64,000 bases of DNA from JBKECA01 sp047973435 (GCA_047973435.1 JBKECA010000285.1:1-64000), one strand, 5' to 3'. Counted from the stretch's first letter, positions 43,485-53,578 are shown. Numbers and translations: made by a program. Notes: a model not told the origin generated them from the letters alone.

Positions 43485-44459
43485 ATGTCACGGCAGCATG
43501 ACAAGTCGACAATCTCCGCTGGTTTGCTCTTCCTGATGATGGTCGCCGTTCTGCCGGCCGAGTCGCCAACAGCAGACGAGTCGATCCCGAGTGCCCTGCG
43601 ACGTTTGGGTGCGGAGGACTTTGACATCCGCACGGCTGCCATGCGGACTCTACTGGACGCTGGCGTTGCCGCTGTTCAGCCTCTCGCTGAAGCGGCCAGC
43701 CATGAGCCGGAACGAGCAACGGAGTTCATGGCGCTGCTGGACAAACTGGCACGTAGCCCGGATCAACTCGTGGTCCAGGCAGCGGACGAAGCCATCCGAG
43801 ATCTGGCTTACAGCGAGCACGTCACGGTAGCGCAAGCAGCACGCAGTCTGAGAAGACCAGGCGTGCCATACACCGAGGAGGACCGGCAGCGCCTGGGACT
43901 CATTGAAATGCTCCCCGTCATCAGCCGGATCGTCGACAATCGTCGTGAGACCCGCTTCATCGATGATGAACGTCCGGTCGAGATCATCGAGTTCGCCTCT
44001 GGCCGCATCTATGTGAATGTTTCTCAAAGCACCAATGACCAGACAGGCAACGTTGTCGTAACTGCCGACAATGCGGAGCAATTGCGCGAGAAGAACGCCG
44101 GGGCGTTTGAGCTCTATCAACGGCGGGAAAAACGACTTCCTCGGAATTGGCACACTGATCTGTGGGATTTTGTGCAGAACAAGACACGCTCGCCCCGCAG
44201 CACCAGCATCATGCAAAGCTCCAGTCATCGTCGCATTCGCTGCTTTGAAGAGATGCATCAAGTCGATATCGTCGAGGGGCTCGGTTCTCCCGTCCAGGTT
44301 CGGATCATTACGCTCATTAATGGCAACGATGTGGTTCAGGAAATAGAAGGACCTGACTTCGAGTCCATCCGACGGCAGGCGCCGCAAGTCGCCGAAATCT
44401 GCGATCGACTGCGCAAAGAGGCCGATGTCCGCACTCCCTGGTCGCCCATGTTTCCTTAA
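43485..44459 (+). CDS. Secreted protein with HEAT-like N-terminal repeats, unknown function
   Basis: A 324-residue protein with a signal peptide (ISAGLLFLMMVAVLPAE). Residues about 35-125 read as two or three helical pairs of HEAT/Armadillo type (DFDIRTAAMRTLLDAGVAAVQPLAEAA split around RTAAMRTLLDAG; LVVQAADEAIRDLA). The C-terminal half is beta-rich with no recognised domain. HEAT-like secreted proteins are common in Planctomycetes, but I cannot assign a role. An in-frame ATG lies five codons inside. Confidence 0.72.
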   Translation: MSRQHDKSTISAGLLFLMMVAVLPAESPTADESIPSALRRLGAEDFDIRTAAMRTLLDAGVAAVQPLAEAASHEPERATEFMALLDKLARSPDQLVVQAADEAIRDLAYSEHVTVAQAARSLRRPGVPYTEEDRQRLGLIEMLPVISRIVDNRRETRFIDDERPVEIIEFASGRIYVNVSQSTNDQTGNVVVTADNAEQLREKNAGAFELYQRREKRLPRNWHTDLWDFVQNKTRSPRSTSIMQSSSHRRIRCFEEMHQVDIVEGLGSPVQVRIITLINGNDVVQEIEGPDFESIRRQAPQVAEICDRLRKEADVRTPWSPMFP

Positions 44460-44489
44460 CTACTCTCCGAGGGAGAGTGGTGCGTCTGT

Positions 44490-44607
44490 CATTGTGCTCG
44501 CGACACGACCTGAGAAGATACGGACGTTGGCCCCCCGCAAGGCAATCCGGATCGCCATTGACCCGGATTGCCATTGACCCAGATCGCCATTGACCGCGGG
44601 CGGTCTC
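44490..44607 (-). repeat. Degenerate palindromic element with internal expansion, copy 7
   Basis: The left 59 bases align ungapped to the inverse-oriented consensus (CGGACGTT, CCCCGC, AGGCAA, ATC conserved) and the right end CATTGACCGCGGGCGGT aligns too. The length is 118, exactly 86 plus two extra 16-base units, because the interval GGATCGCCATTGACCC is present three times. Confidence 0.7.
44549..44596 (-). repeat. Three 16-bp tandem repeats inside the degenerate element
   Basis: Units at 44549-44564, 44565-44580 and 44581-44596 differ by one or two bases (GGATCGCCATTGACCC, GGATTGCCATTGACCC, AGATCGCCATTGACCG). Confidence 0.85.
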
Positions 44608-44710
44608 GAGGGCTCGCACCTGGATCGGTCACACGCAGGGCCCTGTCGGCGTCGGCTTGTGGCAGCGATCGACTCCGTCGTTGCTGAGGGCACTCGATCC
44701 CCCCGTTCCT

Positions 44711-46606
44711 TCACCGCTTCGATTTGGCTGAGTCCGGGTCGAGGGACGTGACGATATGCTCAATGAGCCGATCGCAGTAGTTGGCTGTGCGTCCTGATGC
44801 GTTGGGATCCGTCCGGGGGAGCTTGGCAACCTCGTCCTTGATTGAGGCTGCCTTGTCGCCGAGATAGTCGATCGCGTTCAGCGCCGCGATGGCATTGTAG
44901 AGTCCATGCTTTTGAGGGTTGGCGTACTCCAGCAGTACCGGCAGTGCGAGAGCAGCATCGTCCGCATTGCCGTACCGGCCGAGAGCCTCGGCGGCAACCA
45001 CCTTCAATGCGGCAGACTTGTCTTGATTCAGCGCCATCCGCAATGGCTCGCGTGCTGTCGCAACGGCCTCTTTCCCGTGAACCTCGAGTCCGATGACCTT
45101 CCAGAACGCGATCATTGGAGAGTTCTCGATGTCCTGGTCAGACAATGTGTCGGTTGCTGCACCATTGTCTCCCGTCGATGTCAGACTCATCGCCTTTTCA
45201 ATCGCGGACGACAGGAAGCCGGCATCCCGTGTCTGCATGTAGTCATAGATCGTCGTCTTTTCATTCCATTCGTTCCGCATCGACTCCGGGGCGATACCGG
45301 CATCTCGCGTTAAAATCATGTGTGCCTTCAACGCCTCGGCCAGTTTGTTGCGAGTTGCGACATGGGCGGAATCATCCGCGAGATTCTGTACCTCATCCGG
45401 ATCACTCTTCAGGTCATACAGTTCTTCAGACGGTTTGGGCTCCCAGAAGTGCGACTGCGCTGCGTTGCACTTCCCGGCCTTCCACAGGTCGTTCCACACC
45501 CGCGTCGTTGGCGTCTGGAACATATAGTCCACATGCTGGCCGCAGGGCAGGTGGGGCATAAAATTGCGAATGTAAACGTACCGTCCATCGGTGATGCTCC
45601 GGATCATGTCGATCCGTTCGTCCATCCGGCCGCGGAAGCCGTAAAGGTAAGCCTGCGGCTCCGTCGCCTGCGCGCCGAGGAACGCATGTCCCTGCATTGT
45701 TTCAGGAATCTGGACGTCGCACAGGCTCAACAGGGTCGGCGCCAGATCCACAAAGCTCACCAGCCGCTTGCTTGCTCCACCTCCCTGAATACAGTCTGAC
45801 GTCGCCAGGTCTTTCCACTTCTCCGGGATATACACGATCAGCGGCACATGCAGGCCGGAGTCGTACGGCATCCGTTTCGACCGCGGCATGCCGCTGCCAT
45901 GATCGCCGTAATAGAACACGATCGTATCTTCCGCATGTCCTGCCTCTTCCAGTTCCTTCAGGTTCTGACCGACCAGCTTGTCCATCATGGTGATGCGGTC
46001 GTAGTACTGGGCCCAGTCCTTGCGGACCTCGGACGTGTCGGGATGGTATGCCGGCACACGTACCTTGGCTGGGTCGTGAATCCGATCCCCGGCGTCGATC
46101 TTATTCCGGATCTGGCTTTCGTGACTGATGGTGTGGTTGAAAATCGCGAAGAACGGCTCACCAATCGGACAATTCCTCCAATGGGCTTTGGGACTGGAAT
46201 CGTCCCACACGGTCCCGTTGGGAATGACGTTGTAATCCGTTTTGGAGTTGTTGGTACAGTAGTAGCCCGAGTCCCGCAGGTACTGCGGATACAGCCGGAT
46301 CGTGTCCGGCACCTTCACATCCGACCGCATGTGCTCCGCCCCCAGAGTGGGAGGATACATGCCAGTGATGATCGTTGTCCGGGCCGGCGCACAGACTGGC
46401 GCATTCGACCAGCAATGCAGATACCGGCAGCCCTTGGCCGCCAGGGCATCGATGTTTGGCGAAACGGCGTTCGCATCACCGTAACAACCCAGCTGGGGGC
46501 CGTTGTCTTCAGAGGTGATCCAGAGGACATTCGGACGATCGCCGGACCAGAGTGGCGAGACCAGAACGGCGAATGCCGTGAGTACCTGCCGAAAGGAGAA
46601 CTGCAT
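44711..46606 (-). CDS. Secreted sulfatase with C-terminal helical-repeat domain
   Basis: A 631-residue protein with a short signal peptide (LTAFAVLVSPLWS). The sulfatase domain begins RPNVLWITSEDNGP and carries the formylglycine signature C72-A-P-A-R (NAPVCAPARTTIITG). Metal-site residues appear in YYGDHGSG. After the sulfatase fold, residues about 500-610 form HEAT-like helix pairs (DKSAALKVVAAEALGRYG, ALALPVLLEYA), an extra domain that may bind substrate or partners (inference). It matches the heparan-sulfatase-like subgroup common in Planctomycetes. Substrate not inferable. Confidence 0.92.
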   Translation of the reverse strand: MQFSFRQVLTAFAVLVSPLWSGDRPNVLWITSEDNGPQLGCYGDANAVSPNIDALAAKGCRYLHCWSNAPVCAPARTTIITGMYPPTLGAEHMRSDVKVPDTIRLYPQYLRDSGYYCTNNSKTDYNVIPNGTVWDDSSPKAHWRNCPIGEPFFAIFNHTISHESQIRNKIDAGDRIHDPAKVRVPAYHPDTSEVRKDWAQYYDRITMMDKLVGQNLKELEEAGHAEDTIVFYYGDHGSGMPRSKRMPYDSGLHVPLIVYIPEKWKDLATSDCIQGGGASKRLVSFVDLAPTLLSLCDVQIPETMQGHAFLGAQATEPQAYLYGFRGRMDERIDMIRSITDGRYVYIRNFMPHLPCGQHVDYMFQTPTTRVWNDLWKAGKCNAAQSHFWEPKPSEELYDLKSDPDEVQNLADDSAHVATRNKLAEALKAHMILTRDAGIAPESMRNEWNEKTTIYDYMQTRDAGFLSSAIEKAMSLTSTGDNGAATDTLSDQDIENSPMIAFWKVIGLEVHGKEAVATAREPLRMALNQDKSAALKVVAAEALGRYGNADDAALALPVLLEYANPQKHGLYNAIAALNAIDYLGDKAASIKDEVAKLPRTDPNASGRTANYCDRLIEHIVTSLDPDSAKSKR

Positions 46607-47231
46607 GGCGTGGCCTGAATGTTGAAGGTTTCGGTAGGCAAAACGGTGGTGGCGTGACGGTCGAGGCCTCGCGTCAATTCGCCCTGGAATCGGGGCGAGC
46701 CTTGCTGGACCGGTCCTGCATCAGACTTTAGCGTGATGTCGACGGATTTGGGACAGACGGCGCCATCTTGGCGAGGTGACTGTCTTTTCCTGACGGGGCA
46801 GCGCGGGTAGGGGGACCAGCTCACGCCCACGTGGAAAGGGACGCGACGCTTCCCTGCTTGCTTGAACCACACTCGAGGCCTCGACCTCGCGGACAGCCGC
46901 TTCAGAACCTCGCAATGACGCGCGATCAACCTGGCCGGAACGAACAGCCTTGGCAGCGACTCACTCCACGCACTCTGCTCCTGTAAGTTCTCTTACTGAC
47001 GAGCTTGACCACCTCGCGAGGTGGCCTGGTCCTGGTTCGCTGACATGACAGTGGCCTGTTGACGTCTCCAAGGCTCCAGCCCAGAAGCAAGAACAAAGGC
47101 CAGTCCCTCTTCGAACAATTGACCACGAGCGAAGCCATTGCCTCGCAGGCCAGTTTCGCTCACGATGCACTCCCCCCGTCAACCAACTCGAAGCAACCTC
47201 GCCGCCTCAACTCTCAACTCTCTACCCTCAA
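46607..47231. other. Intergenic region with palindromes
   Basis: About 625 bases between the divergent sulfatase and metalloprotease-like genes. No supported gene. It contains a hairpin GTAAG-TTCT-CTTAC at 46983-46996 and, 12 bases on, a perfect 16-bp palindrome at 47009-47024. Confidence 0.4.
47009..47024. repeat. Perfect 16-bp palindrome CCACCTCGCGAGGTGG
   Basis: A perfect self-complementary sequence about 210 bases before the 47232 gene. It could be a dimeric-regulator site or the stem of a short transcript hairpin; no T run follows on either strand, so a terminator is unlikely. Confidence 0.5.
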
Positions 47232-47699
47232 ATGACTCACCTCCCGCAAACCGTCTGGCGAGCCATGCGGCAGTCGCTGCTGTGGGTGTGGGCCAGTCCC
47301 AACACGCTACTGGGGCTGCTGGTGGGGGGGATCGGACTGCTGAGCGGCGGGACCGCCCAGCGGATGGGCCGGACGATTGAGTTTCAGGGGGGCTTTGTCA
47401 CCTGGAGTCTGTCCCGTCTCGGTCGTGGTGCCAGCGCCATGACACTGGGCCACGTCATTCTGGGGCAAACGTCGTGGTTGCTGGAGGCCACACGTCGCCA
47501 CGAATTGGTGCACGTTCGGCAATACGAATACTGGGGACCAGTGTTCCTGCCAGCTTACGGCCTGTGCGCCCTGTGGCTGCATCTGCGCGGGCGGAACGGC
47601 TACTGGGACAACCCCTTTGAACGCCAGGCCTATGCCGAAGCCGCCTGCGGTGAAGAGCCCCGGACTTGCGACGATCCGACCCGAGAGGATCGTCGCTGA
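47232..47699 (+). CDS. Small membrane protein with HExxH metal-binding motif
   Basis: A 155-residue protein with a hydrophobic segment at about 25-40 (LLGLLVGGIGLL) and a second hydrophobic stretch around 102-117. It carries HELVH (H90, E91, H94), a gluzincin-type zinc motif, and a downstream NPFERQAYAEA with E130 as possible third ligand. The set HELVHVRQYEYWGPVFLPAY resembles small predicted metallopeptidases of Planctomycetes. Enzyme activity is inferred only from the motif. Confidence 0.75.
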   Translation: MTHLPQTVWRAMRQSLLWVWASPNTLLGLLVGGIGLLSGGTAQRMGRTIEFQGGFVTWSLSRLGRGASAMTLGHVILGQTSWLLEATRRHELVHVRQYEYWGPVFLPAYGLCALWLHLRGRNGYWDNPFERQAYAEAACGEEPRTCDDPTREDRR

Positions 47700-47892
47700 T
47701 CCCCGGGGGAGTGGCCCCGGTCGGCGACTGAGGCGAAAGAGTCCGACCGAGAAATGCGGTTCCGATAGGTATCCTGCAGCGCCCCCGATGGGGATGGGAG
47801 GGAAACAGCAGACTGGGTCGGCGCTCGGCTCTCCAAGACGAATCAAACGCGACTGTCAAAAGTCGGTGAATACGATCCCCAGAACGGCAGGT

Positions 47893-50517
47893 TCACGTAG
47901 TCCGCTCCGACTGAAACGGCCAGTGCAGGCTGAAGTCGATCCGCCGCAGCGCCACGTCCAGCACCAGTAGCAGGAAGGCCGCGGACAACAGCCACGGCCA
48001 AAGCTGCGTCGGACGGGTCGTTGTCCGACCGTCCGCTGCGAACATCGTCTTCGGATCAGGTCGGCAGCGGCCTCCCGACAGTTCTGCCACGCGCTGGAGC
48101 AGTTCGTCGTTGGTCGGGCGAATTCGCAGTTCGTCGCTGTAGCCCACCGTCAAACCCCGCGACTGCCGGTAAACCGATTGTCCCTGCTGTTTGACCTCCA
48201 ATTCGAGGTGGTACGCGCCGGGATGATCGGCGGTAAAGTCGATGCCGTACTGACCGGGAGCAGCCTGGACCAGTGGAGAGCGTGTCCGTTTGAGACGCGG
48301 GTCGATCAGTGTCAGTTCGACGTCGGCACCGTTCATGAACCGGCCCAGGTCGTCGACCGCATCGAGATCGAGATGCACGTTCCGACCATTGCGTGTGGTT
48401 TTCACCGCAATTCCGCGCGCATCACTTTTTCGCATCGTCTGCCGGATCACCTGCGTCCAGAATTTGCCGAAGCCGGGCCACGTCATCCATTCGGCCGCCC
48501 AGCGACTCTTGGCGTCGGAGGTAAATGCGGACGTCATGCCCAGGCCATATCGCCACCAGGCCAGCAAGGGGTCGCCGCTCTCCGTGGCCAGAATCACTTC
48601 GCACGTTGGCTTGGGGCGTGTAATGACATACCCCAGCAGGAATGGAGCTGAGTCGAGGTCGATCTCCTTGAGGGCGTGCGTCGCCCGCACCACTTGCGGA
48701 ATGAACGGCTGCTCGTCGATGGCCGACTTACTGGCGGTGACCGTTTCTTTGGCGAAAATCTGCGGGACCTGCGCGGGATCGGTTGTGAGGTAGTAGCGTC
48801 CCTTCCCGACTCGCGCGATGTTTTCCAGCAGGTCGGAGTCGCAGCCTTCTCCAACGGCCACGGTTGAGACGGTCATCTTGCCCGATGACATTGTCTGGGC
48901 CATCCCTTCGAAGTCCCCCGGCGAGGAAACGCCGTCGGTCAGCATGATTACATGCTTGAGTTTGGCATTCGCACTGGAAAGCAGTTCGTAGGCCATCTCC
49001 ATGGCGGGGTACATATTGGTCCCCCCACCGGCGTCAATGCGGCCAATATCGTCGTCGATAGCGGCCTTGTTCGTCGCCCGCTGCATCTCGCTGATGAGGA
49101 AGGTCTCCCCATCGAACGCCACCACAGCCACCTGATCACGCTGGCCAAGCAACTCCACCGCGCTGCGGGCGGCGGACTTGGCCATCTCAATTTTGTCGCC
49201 ATCCATCGAGCCGGACTTGTCGATCACCAGCACCATCGCCAGAGACGGCTTCTCTTTCTCCTTCTCGAAGTCGGATCGGACTGGCAGAATCTCCTCCAGC
49301 GTACTCTTGTAGTATCCCCCCAGGCCAAATGACTGTTCGCCTCCCAGCATAATCATCCCGCCCCCCAGCTCCTGCACGTACGTCCGGGCCATCTCCATCT
49401 GCTTTTGCGTCAGCGACGTGGCGGGGACGTTCGATAGAACCAGACACTCGTAATTCTGAAGGTCGGCGAGAGACTCGGGCATCCCCTGTGGCGGACGGAT
49501 ATCCGCTTGAATGCCTTCGTCCTCCAGGGCATACGCCAGCTCACGAATCAGATTCGGGTCACTCTCGACGATGAGCACGCGCGGCTTGCCGGCGGCAAAG
49601 ACCAGCCCCGAGTCGCTGTTGTTGTCAAGCAGAGAATCCTGCTGCAGCCCAGAGACTCGGACTGCAAACGCCGCCAGCCGCTCTCGCTCGATCGACTGCT
49701 GAAAGCGAAATCGATTCTCTCCCGCCTTGAGTGGCCGCCGCTCGCCCACCACTTTGTGATCGCCGCGATAGACCTCGATCAACCCTTCATCGTCGTGGTT
49801 GGAATGAATCAACACTTCGACGAAAAACGGCTCACCCTCGCGTACTTCCGCCGGAACATTGACTTCGGAAATCTGCACTTCCGGATCTGTGCGCGTCGGC
49901 AGAGGAACGGTGTCGACCGGGATGCCTGATCGCAATGCGGCAGCGGCAGCGTCGCCCAAGGTCTCGTTCCCGTCGCTCAGCAAGACGATGCGCGGCACGT
50001 ACCCCGGGGGAATCGACCCTGCTGCCGCCTCCAACGCGGCGGCGATGTCCGTTCCCGCGTCGGCGGAATCAACGGTCGGTAGCGCTGCGATGGGAGTCGC
50101 GGGCTCGGCAGGGGCGCCGTCGTCCATGGAAGACTGATCGACGGGCTTGTCCGACTCGGGACGTGAGTCCAGCACCGCGCCCGGTTCGCGTGCGAACGGC
50201 AGAAACGCTACCCGATTGGGCCCGGTCTGCCGAAGCGCCGCGTCCAGGGTCTCCCGCACGTGCGCACGGCCCTCGTCTCCCACACTTAGGCTGTCGTCAA
50301 TGGCGAACAGGACAAACTGCTCGTCGGTGTCGTGCAGCCACGTCAGTCCCGCCAGAGACAGGACGATCAGGGTCACCATGAGTGCCCGCGTTGCCAGCGA
50401 AACCAGTCGCTGTCGATGTGGGAAGTCACTGAGACTGCGAACAAAGAAGTACACCAGCCAAGGCAGCGCAAGCGCCAGCAGCGTCAGCATCCATGGTCTG
50501 GTGAATTCAAACGGCAT
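47893..50517 (-). CDS. Large membrane VWA and GATase-like protein (MoxR cluster 2)
   Basis: An 874-residue protein. Two N-terminal membrane segments (about 8-26 and 43-62) precede a first VWA-like fold (FVLFAIDDSLSVGD). A class I glutamine-amidotransferase-like region (about 320-410; VLIVESDPNLIRELAYALEDE and GGGMIMLGGEQSFGLGGY by parts) leads into a second VWA domain with a full MIDAS (VLVIDKSGSMDGD, then TDG). The rest is beta-rich, with a final membrane segment near the C-terminus. Such proteins are the last members of MoxR-DUF58-BatA operons. It starts 18 bp after the preceding gene stop. Confidence 0.86.
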   Translation of the reverse strand: MPFEFTRPWMLTLLALALPWLVYFFVRSLSDFPHRQRLVSLATRALMVTLIVLSLAGLTWLHDTDEQFVLFAIDDSLSVGDEGRAHVRETLDAALRQTGPNRVAFLPFAREPGAVLDSRPESDKPVDQSSMDDGAPAEPATPIAALPTVDSADAGTDIAAALEAAAGSIPPGYVPRIVLLSDGNETLGDAAAAALRSGIPVDTVPLPTRTDPEVQISEVNVPAEVREGEPFFVEVLIHSNHDDEGLIEVYRGDHKVVGERRPLKAGENRFRFQQSIERERLAAFAVRVSGLQQDSLLDNNSDSGLVFAAGKPRVLIVESDPNLIRELAYALEDEGIQADIRPPQGMPESLADLQNYECLVLSNVPATSLTQKQMEMARTYVQELGGGMIMLGGEQSFGLGGYYKSTLEEILPVRSDFEKEKEKPSLAMVLVIDKSGSMDGDKIEMAKSAARSAVELLGQRDQVAVVAFDGETFLISEMQRATNKAAIDDDIGRIDAGGGTNMYPAMEMAYELLSSANAKLKHVIMLTDGVSSPGDFEGMAQTMSSGKMTVSTVAVGEGCDSDLLENIARVGKGRYYLTTDPAQVPQIFAKETVTASKSAIDEQPFIPQVVRATHALKEIDLDSAPFLLGYVITRPKPTCEVILATESGDPLLAWWRYGLGMTSAFTSDAKSRWAAEWMTWPGFGKFWTQVIRQTMRKSDARGIAVKTTRNGRNVHLDLDAVDDLGRFMNGADVELTLIDPRLKRTRSPLVQAAPGQYGIDFTADHPGAYHLELEVKQQGQSVYRQSRGLTVGYSDELRIRPTNDELLQRVAELSGGRCRPDPKTMFAADGRTTTRPTQLWPWLLSAAFLLLVLDVALRRIDFSLHWPFQSERTT

Positions 50518-50535
50518 TGGGCTTCCGTCAAAAAG

Positions 50536-52644
50536 TTAGTCGACGAACCGACGCTGATACAGGAACCACTCCAGCACGGCCACCAGTCCGGCAGCCGCGG
50601 CGAGGTAGAACCAGAATGGCCGGGTAAACCACCCCGCGACGAGTGCCGCGTCGGGCCGGCTGGCATCCAGGTGCTCTGGTGGTCGTAAATCGCTCTCGTC
50701 CGCATTCGCCAGGTTGACCGCCAACGACGCCAGGGGAGAACTCTCGGTCTCCGGTTCCTCTGATGGGGCTGCGGTCCTGCCTGCGACGCCTGCCAGAACT
50801 TCGTAAATGCCGACTCGCTCCAACGGGCCCACTGTCAGCGGAAGCGACTCGCGCAGCACGGTTCCGGCATCGTCATCGGCTGCCGGAGGCGACAGGTTCT
50901 GTAGCCGTCCGGCGGGATCGCGCAGCTGATAAGTCGGTTCACGTCCCACGGTCGTGCTGGGAACGGTGAGCGTCGCAATGTCCCCAGTCGAAACGGCGCG
51001 ATTCAACTCTCCACTGGTTCCGGCGAACCAGCCAAGCGCATTGGAAACCAGGATCGGAAACGCAGTCCGAAACGCGAGGTCCCCCTCCTCCAGATTGACC
51101 GTCAGCACGAGACATCGGCCTGCTTCTCGCGGCAGCTCAGCATAGATTGGCTCGCCCGAAACGCTGCCCGCAAGCACATGCGGTTTCACACTGAACTTGA
51201 GCTGGCGGGCCGCAGGCATCAGCACATTGTCCAACCGAACATGCGTCATTAAAGGCGAGTTCTGGTCCTGCTCGGTGATAATGGGATTCGCCAGCGGCTC
51301 TCCCAGAGTCCACAGGTCTGAACTCTCCGTGGGATCGATGACGAGAACTTGCCCTGCCGGCAACTGCGGCGGAACAAGCCGATGCAGCACCACCAGCGTT
51401 TCCGCCGGCCATTGTTCCGGCAGTTCCTCAACGACTTCAACCGCCACAAGGGGATTGGCCTCGAACACCTTTTCGAGAAACCAGTTGCCGGGAGAAACAA
51501 TCAGCACCGTCTGAACCTTCCGCGCCGGCAGAATGGCCGCGGCAATGTCATCCGTTGCTAGCCAGTTCGCGGACGATTTGCCGGCGGGGGCGTCGGTGAG
51601 TTTCGCGTCCGCGTGCTCCGATTGATTTCCGCCCTCTGCCGCTGGGCCGTCATTACCGGCCGACTGCAGGCGGACGTCCACCAGGGTGGCTGTCAATCGT
51701 CCCCCCTCCAGCGAGGTCTTCTCGATAGACCGTGTCCAGACTTCGTCTGCAGTCAGTTTCAGCGGCAGAATGTCAACCGGCAAGCCATCCAGTTCCAACT
51801 CGAGCCGACACTCCACGGGCTTGTTCCCTGCGTTTTTGACGACCGTAAGGACCTCGTAGCCAAGCGGATCCAACAGGCTGCGCCGCACCTGAAACTGCGT
51901 GATTCCGACATTGGCTGCCGGCGTTGCAAAGTAGCGATGCTCAATCGTGATTGCCGATTCCGCAGCGGTCTCGGAGTCTTCGCCGACACCCGCAGCTGGC
52001 TTGTCCAATCCCGTTGAGGCGTCCGGTGACGAACCGGCAATCTCCTCGACCGACTCTCTTTGGCAGCCATCCGTGAGAACCACAATTTCCCCCTGGGGAT
52101 GATCTCCAATCAGCCGGCGTCCCAGCTCAATCGCCGGAGTGAGTGCCGTCGGTCCATCGCTCGCCTGTAATTCATCTAGCACTCGCCGCAGTGTCGGCAA
52201 ATGTCCATTCATGCCAACCGCGACTTGTGGTGGGTCCCCCGCCAGGACAATCGCCAATTCGTCCCGGGCGCGTAGACCCTCCACCTGATCTCGCGCGGCT
52301 GCAATGGCCGCGTCAAATCGCGTTGGTTCGATATCCGCCGCCTGCATGCTCGCGGAGCGGTCGATAACCAGAACGACGCGTCGCGCCTGCTTGGCCTGCC
52401 AGGCAAAGAACGGGTCTGCCACCGCCGAGACCAGCAGGGCCAAAAGCCCCAACTGCAGCAGCAGCGACAGCAGATGCCGCAGGTACTGCCAAATCGACCG
52501 CGGCGGCTTCTCTTCGTACAGCTGCTTCCAGAAGAGATTTGTCGACACCGGCACCCGCCGTAACCGCACCTTGAGGATGTATAGCCCTACAATTGGCACA
52601 GCAAGTGCCAACCAGAACAGAGCAGATGGTGCGGCGAAGGACAT
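50536..52644 (-). CDS. BatA-like membrane VWA protein (MoxR cluster 2)
   Basis: A 702-residue protein with the BatA N-terminal domain (SFAAPSALFWLALAVPIVGLYI, membrane segment 10-26, then a second at about 56-77) followed by a VWA domain starting VVLVIDRSASMQA with MIDAS D95-x-S-x-S and a TDG. A long beta-rich periplasmic region and a C-terminal membrane segment (FWFYLAAAAGLVAVLEWFLY) end the protein. BatA proteins act with MoxR ATPases, in aerotolerance or envelope stress in other bacteria. A pair of 14-bp repeats lies between it and the DUF58 gene. Confidence 0.86.
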   Translation of the reverse strand: MSFAAPSALFWLALAVPIVGLYILKVRLRRVPVSTNLFWKQLYEEKPPRSIWQYLRHLLSLLLQLGLLALLVSAVADPFFAWQAKQARRVVLVIDRSASMQAADIEPTRFDAAIAAARDQVEGLRARDELAIVLAGDPPQVAVGMNGHLPTLRRVLDELQASDGPTALTPAIELGRRLIGDHPQGEIVVLTDGCQRESVEEIAGSSPDASTGLDKPAAGVGEDSETAAESAITIEHRYFATPAANVGITQFQVRRSLLDPLGYEVLTVVKNAGNKPVECRLELELDGLPVDILPLKLTADEVWTRSIEKTSLEGGRLTATLVDVRLQSAGNDGPAAEGGNQSEHADAKLTDAPAGKSSANWLATDDIAAAILPARKVQTVLIVSPGNWFLEKVFEANPLVAVEVVEELPEQWPAETLVVLHRLVPPQLPAGQVLVIDPTESSDLWTLGEPLANPIITEQDQNSPLMTHVRLDNVLMPAARQLKFSVKPHVLAGSVSGEPIYAELPREAGRCLVLTVNLEEGDLAFRTAFPILVSNALGWFAGTSGELNRAVSTGDIATLTVPSTTVGREPTYQLRDPAGRLQNLSPPAADDDAGTVLRESLPLTVGPLERVGIYEVLAGVAGRTAAPSEEPETESSPLASLAVNLANADESDLRPPEHLDASRPDAALVAGWFTRPFWFYLAAAAGLVAVLEWFLYQRRFVD

Positions 52645-52670
52645 GAGATCGGAATTGAGTTTTCAGTAAA

Positions 52671-52698
52671 CAGTTTTCAACGCTCAGTTTTCAACGCT
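52671..52698. repeat. Two 14-bp tandem repeats between DUF58 and BatA genes
   Basis: CAGTTTTCAACGCT occurs twice (52671-52684 and 52685-52698), with partial units on both sides. The A+T-rich stretch contrasts with the G+C-rich surroundings. Confidence 0.75.
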
Positions 52699-52702
52699 CA
52701 AC

Positions 52703-53578
52703 TCACGCTGCTCGTCCGGATTCACGCATCATCCGGAGGATCAGCTCGTCGAACTTGATCGTCGCCGGACTCTGCGTGCAGCCCAGACCATAGTTGCGGC
52801 AGTAGTCCCGAACCGACTGCTGATGATTCTGGAACAGTTGCCGATACGCGCGGGCATTGCGCTCCGTCACCGTCACCTTGCGCAGCGAACCTGTCTCGAT
52901 GTCTTCCAATTCCACATCCCCCAGGAGCGCCGGGTTCGCCTCTTTGGGATCGTGCAGCTGGACGACATGTCCGTCGAACCGCCGGTAACGCAGTTGATCC
53001 AGCCCGGACTGAAAGCCCCGTTCGTCGTACAAGTCGCTGACCAAAACGGTCATGCCACTACGACGGGACCGATGCAGCAGCCCTTGAACCGAGCGGGACA
53101 GCATGGTGTCGGTTCCGGTAATCCGCTGGGCTTCCAGGAACCGCATCAGCGGCACGATGCGGGCTTTGCCCCGCGTCAAAGGGAACTCGTCCACCACTTC
53201 GTCATTGAAGGACAACACCGTCACGCGGTCCAGATCAGCGAGTGCGATATACGCCAGCGCGGCCACCAGCTGTCGCGCCAAATCGAACTTCGCCGGTTGA
53301 CCAAACCCCATGCTGCGGGAACAGTCCAGCATAAAATAGACATGCAGGTCCTGCTCTTCCTGAAATCGCTTGAGCAGCAGATCTCCATGCCGGGCGTAAA
53401 CGTTCCAATCCAGATACCGAAAGTCATCTCCCGGGGTATATTCGCGATGGTCTGAAAACTCGATTCCCGATCCCAGCTGCATCGTTCGACGTTGTGCCAG
53501 CAACGACCCCCGGAACACCCGCTTCGAAATGATTGACAGGTACTCGAGTCGAGTCAGGAAATCGGGAGGGAAGAGCAT
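52703..53578 (-). CDS. DUF58 domain protein (MoxR cluster 2)
   Basis: A 291-residue protein without membrane segments. The DUF58 core is IEFSDHREYTPGDDFRYLDW followed by NVYARHGDLLLK, and a VWA-like strand FMLDCSRSMGFG carries DxSxS. It is the soluble type of DUF58 protein usually encoded just after MoxR, with which it is thought to interact. ATG 53578 (MLFPPDFLTRLEYLS) is preferred; an ATG at 53608 adds ten residues. Confidence 0.9.
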   Translation of the reverse strand: MLFPPDFLTRLEYLSIISKRVFRGSLLAQRRTMQLGSGIEFSDHREYTPGDDFRYLDWNVYARHGDLLLKRFQEEQDLHVYFMLDCSRSMGFGQPAKFDLARQLVAALAYIALADLDRVTVLSFNDEVVDEFPLTRGKARIVPLMRFLEAQRITGTDTMLSRSVQGLLHRSRRSGMTVLVSDLYDERGFQSGLDQLRYRRFDGHVVQLHDPKEANPALLGDVELEDIETGSLRKVTVTERNARAYRQLFQNHQQSVRDYCRNYGLGCTQSPATIKFDELILRMMRESGRAA

